DNA of 6,873 bases from the NCBI GenBank assembly GCA_020024325.1, contig JAHHTY010000080.1, positions 1-6,873 of the forward strand. Reading direction: 5' to 3'. The DNA is from Negativibacillus sp. (lineage in GTDB: Bacteria; Bacillota; Clostridia; Oscillospirales; Ruminococcaceae). The notes under the pieces were generated by a model. That model did not search any database. It had not been told where the DNA came from and saw only the letters and a list, made by a program, of their open reading frames with translations. Each line of letters begins with the position of its first letter. Positions within the stretch are counted from its first letter, which is position 1. Shown here piece after piece: positions 6,575 to 6,873 of this stretch. Both the position numbers and the translations under genes were made by a program.

Positions 6575-6655
6575 TTACTTATGACGATATCCGGTCAGAA
6601 ATACCATCATCATACAAAATACCGATGCCCATGCCCAAAAACGGTGCTGCTTCAT
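6575..6655 (-). CDS. Small membrane peptide of 26 residues, first gene of the ATPase operon
   Basis: The reading frame gives MKQHRFWAWASVFCMMMVF (1-19) then LTGYRHK (20-26). It has a basic start (Lys2, His4, Arg5), one hydrophobic stretch of about 17 residues (Phe6 to Gly22) with two Trp, one Cys and three consecutive Met, and a basic end. This is the layout of a single-pass membrane peptide. Translation is strongly supported by AAAGGAGGTA (6661-6670), a near-perfect ribosome binding site whose GGAGG core is 7 bases from the ATG. The gene stops 45 bases before the DUF6110 gene, in the same direction. I cannot name a family with confidence. A role as a small partner of the metal ATPase is inferred from position. 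The alternative, that it is a leader peptide, is less likely because I see no attenuator after it. Confidence 0.75.
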   Translation of the reverse strand: MKQHRFWAWASVFCMMMVFLTGYRHK

Positions 6656-6660
6656 CTTTG

Positions 6661-6670
6661 TACCTCCTTT
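6661..6670 (-). promoter_or_regulatory. Strong ribosome binding site for the 26-residue peptide
   Basis: On the minus strand this reads AAAGGAGGTA, nearly the full complement of the 16S rRNA 3' end, with 7 bases from the GGAGG core to ATG at 6655. It is the best ribosome binding site in the window and the main evidence that the very short gene is real. Confidence 0.85.
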
Positions 6671-6731
6671 TTCCGAATAACTCTATCAATTTCTTTCCAG
6701 TATTTTGTGCTGTCCTTTTTCAAGGGCTCTA

Positions 6732-6757
6732 CTTATCAAGAGTACATTCTTGATAAG
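6732..6757. promoter_or_regulatory. Perfect inverted repeat, likely operator of the ATPase operon
   Basis: CTTATCAAGA (6732-6741) and TCTTGATAAG (6748-6757) are exact reverse complements with a 6-base spacer. No T-run follows on either strand, so a terminator is unlikely. The repeat lies 77 bases upstream of the first gene and fills the space between a candidate -35 and -10 on the minus strand, the classic place for a repressor. The regulator is unknown; a metal-responsive one would fit the gene content, but that is inference. Confidence 0.55.
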
Positions 6758-6760
6758 CAA
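6732..6760 (-). promoter_or_regulatory. Candidate promoter of the peptide-DUF6110-ATPase operon
   Basis: On the minus strand TTGCTT (6760-6755) is separated by 17 bases from GATAAG (6737-6732). The -35 matches consensus at 3 of 6 and the -10 at 4 of 6, so this is a modest promoter, supported mainly by its exact spacing and its overlap with the inverted repeat. The leader would be about 70 bases. Confidence 0.35.
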
Positions 6761-6776
6761 AACGCAAGCCGTTTTG
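6758..6776. repeat. Second inverted repeat next to the operator-like repeat
   Basis: CAAAACG (6758-6764) and CGTTTTG (6770-6776) are perfect reverse complements with a 5-base spacer, directly abutting the repeat at 6732-6757. It could be a second regulator site upstream of the -35 or a weak hairpin; neither side has a proper T-run. The remaining bases to 6873 contain no gene or clear signal that I can support. Confidence 0.4.
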
Positions 6777-6873
6777 TTAACCTATGCAACAAATGTATCT
6801 TTTGTCACTCTTTCCTATCTTATGCCAATATCAATAATATGGTTTTGCAGTTTCATACAAATTATCTTCCTAT

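Noticed and set aside
6556..6753. Plus-strand open frame of 65 codons
   Set aside because: It is antisense to the 26-residue peptide gene, its ribosome binding site and the operator-like repeat, has no Shine-Dalgarno of its own, and shows no recognisable protein pattern.
6732..6757. The inverted repeat read as an FNR/CRP site or as a terminator
   Set aside because: FNR sites have TTGAT first and ATCAA second with 4 bases between; here the order is reversed and the spacing differs. Neither strand has a T-run after the stem.
6815..6871. Minus-strand open frame running off the window end, including a possible 13-codon start (MKLQNHIIDIGIR)
   Set aside because: Too short to judge. The possible ATG has only a weak, distant AGGA upstream. 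It could be the end of an upstream gene, but nothing supports this.

Overview
The window looks like a piece of a low-GC Gram-positive (Firmicutes) chromosome, most likely from an anaerobic member of the Clostridia. The reasons are the very AT-rich intergenic DNA, near-consensus Shine-Dalgarno sites, TTG and GTG starts, a lipoprotein-type solute receptor, and a helical small protein that I recognise as the DUF6110 type next to a metal-type P-type ATPase. The species cannot be named from the sequence. I see no mobile element, CRISPR array, tRNA or rRNA.

Left half, plus strand (about 44-4114). A promoter region with doubled -35 and -10 elements precedes a complete three-gene ABC importer for polar amino acids: lipoprotein receptor (126-965), membrane permease with a TTG start (990-1676), and ATPase with a GTG start that overlaps the permease by 8 bases (1669-2412). 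After 193 bases of regulatory-looking DNA (two small palindromes, a -10 element, a stem-loop) comes an M20-family amidohydrolase that closely resembles E. coli AbgB (2606-4060). Together these suggest uptake of an amino acid or N-acylated/peptide-like amino acid, followed by hydrolysis of its amide bond in the cytoplasm. The coupling is inferred from gene order.

A strong symmetrical terminator (4082-4114) lies between the two convergent blocks and can serve both.

Right half, minus strand (6655 down to 4119). A compact operon encodes a 26-residue hydrophobic peptide with an excellent ribosome binding site (6575-6655), a 101-residue DUF6110-type protein (6224-6529), and a 706-residue P1B-like metal-transporting P-type ATPase (4119-6239) whose start overlaps the preceding gene by 16 bases. 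The ATPase has all catalytic motifs of the family, but its membrane metal-site motif reads FSC where Cys-Pro-Cys is usual, and its N-terminal metal-binding-like domain has no CxxC. Its metal specificity therefore cannot be read from known rules. The operon is preceded by two perfect inverted repeats, one of which fills the space between a possible -35 and -10.

The most interesting part is this peptide / DUF6110 / FSC-type ATPase cassette, with its likely operator. The last 100 or so bases (about 6777-6873) hold no gene I can support.
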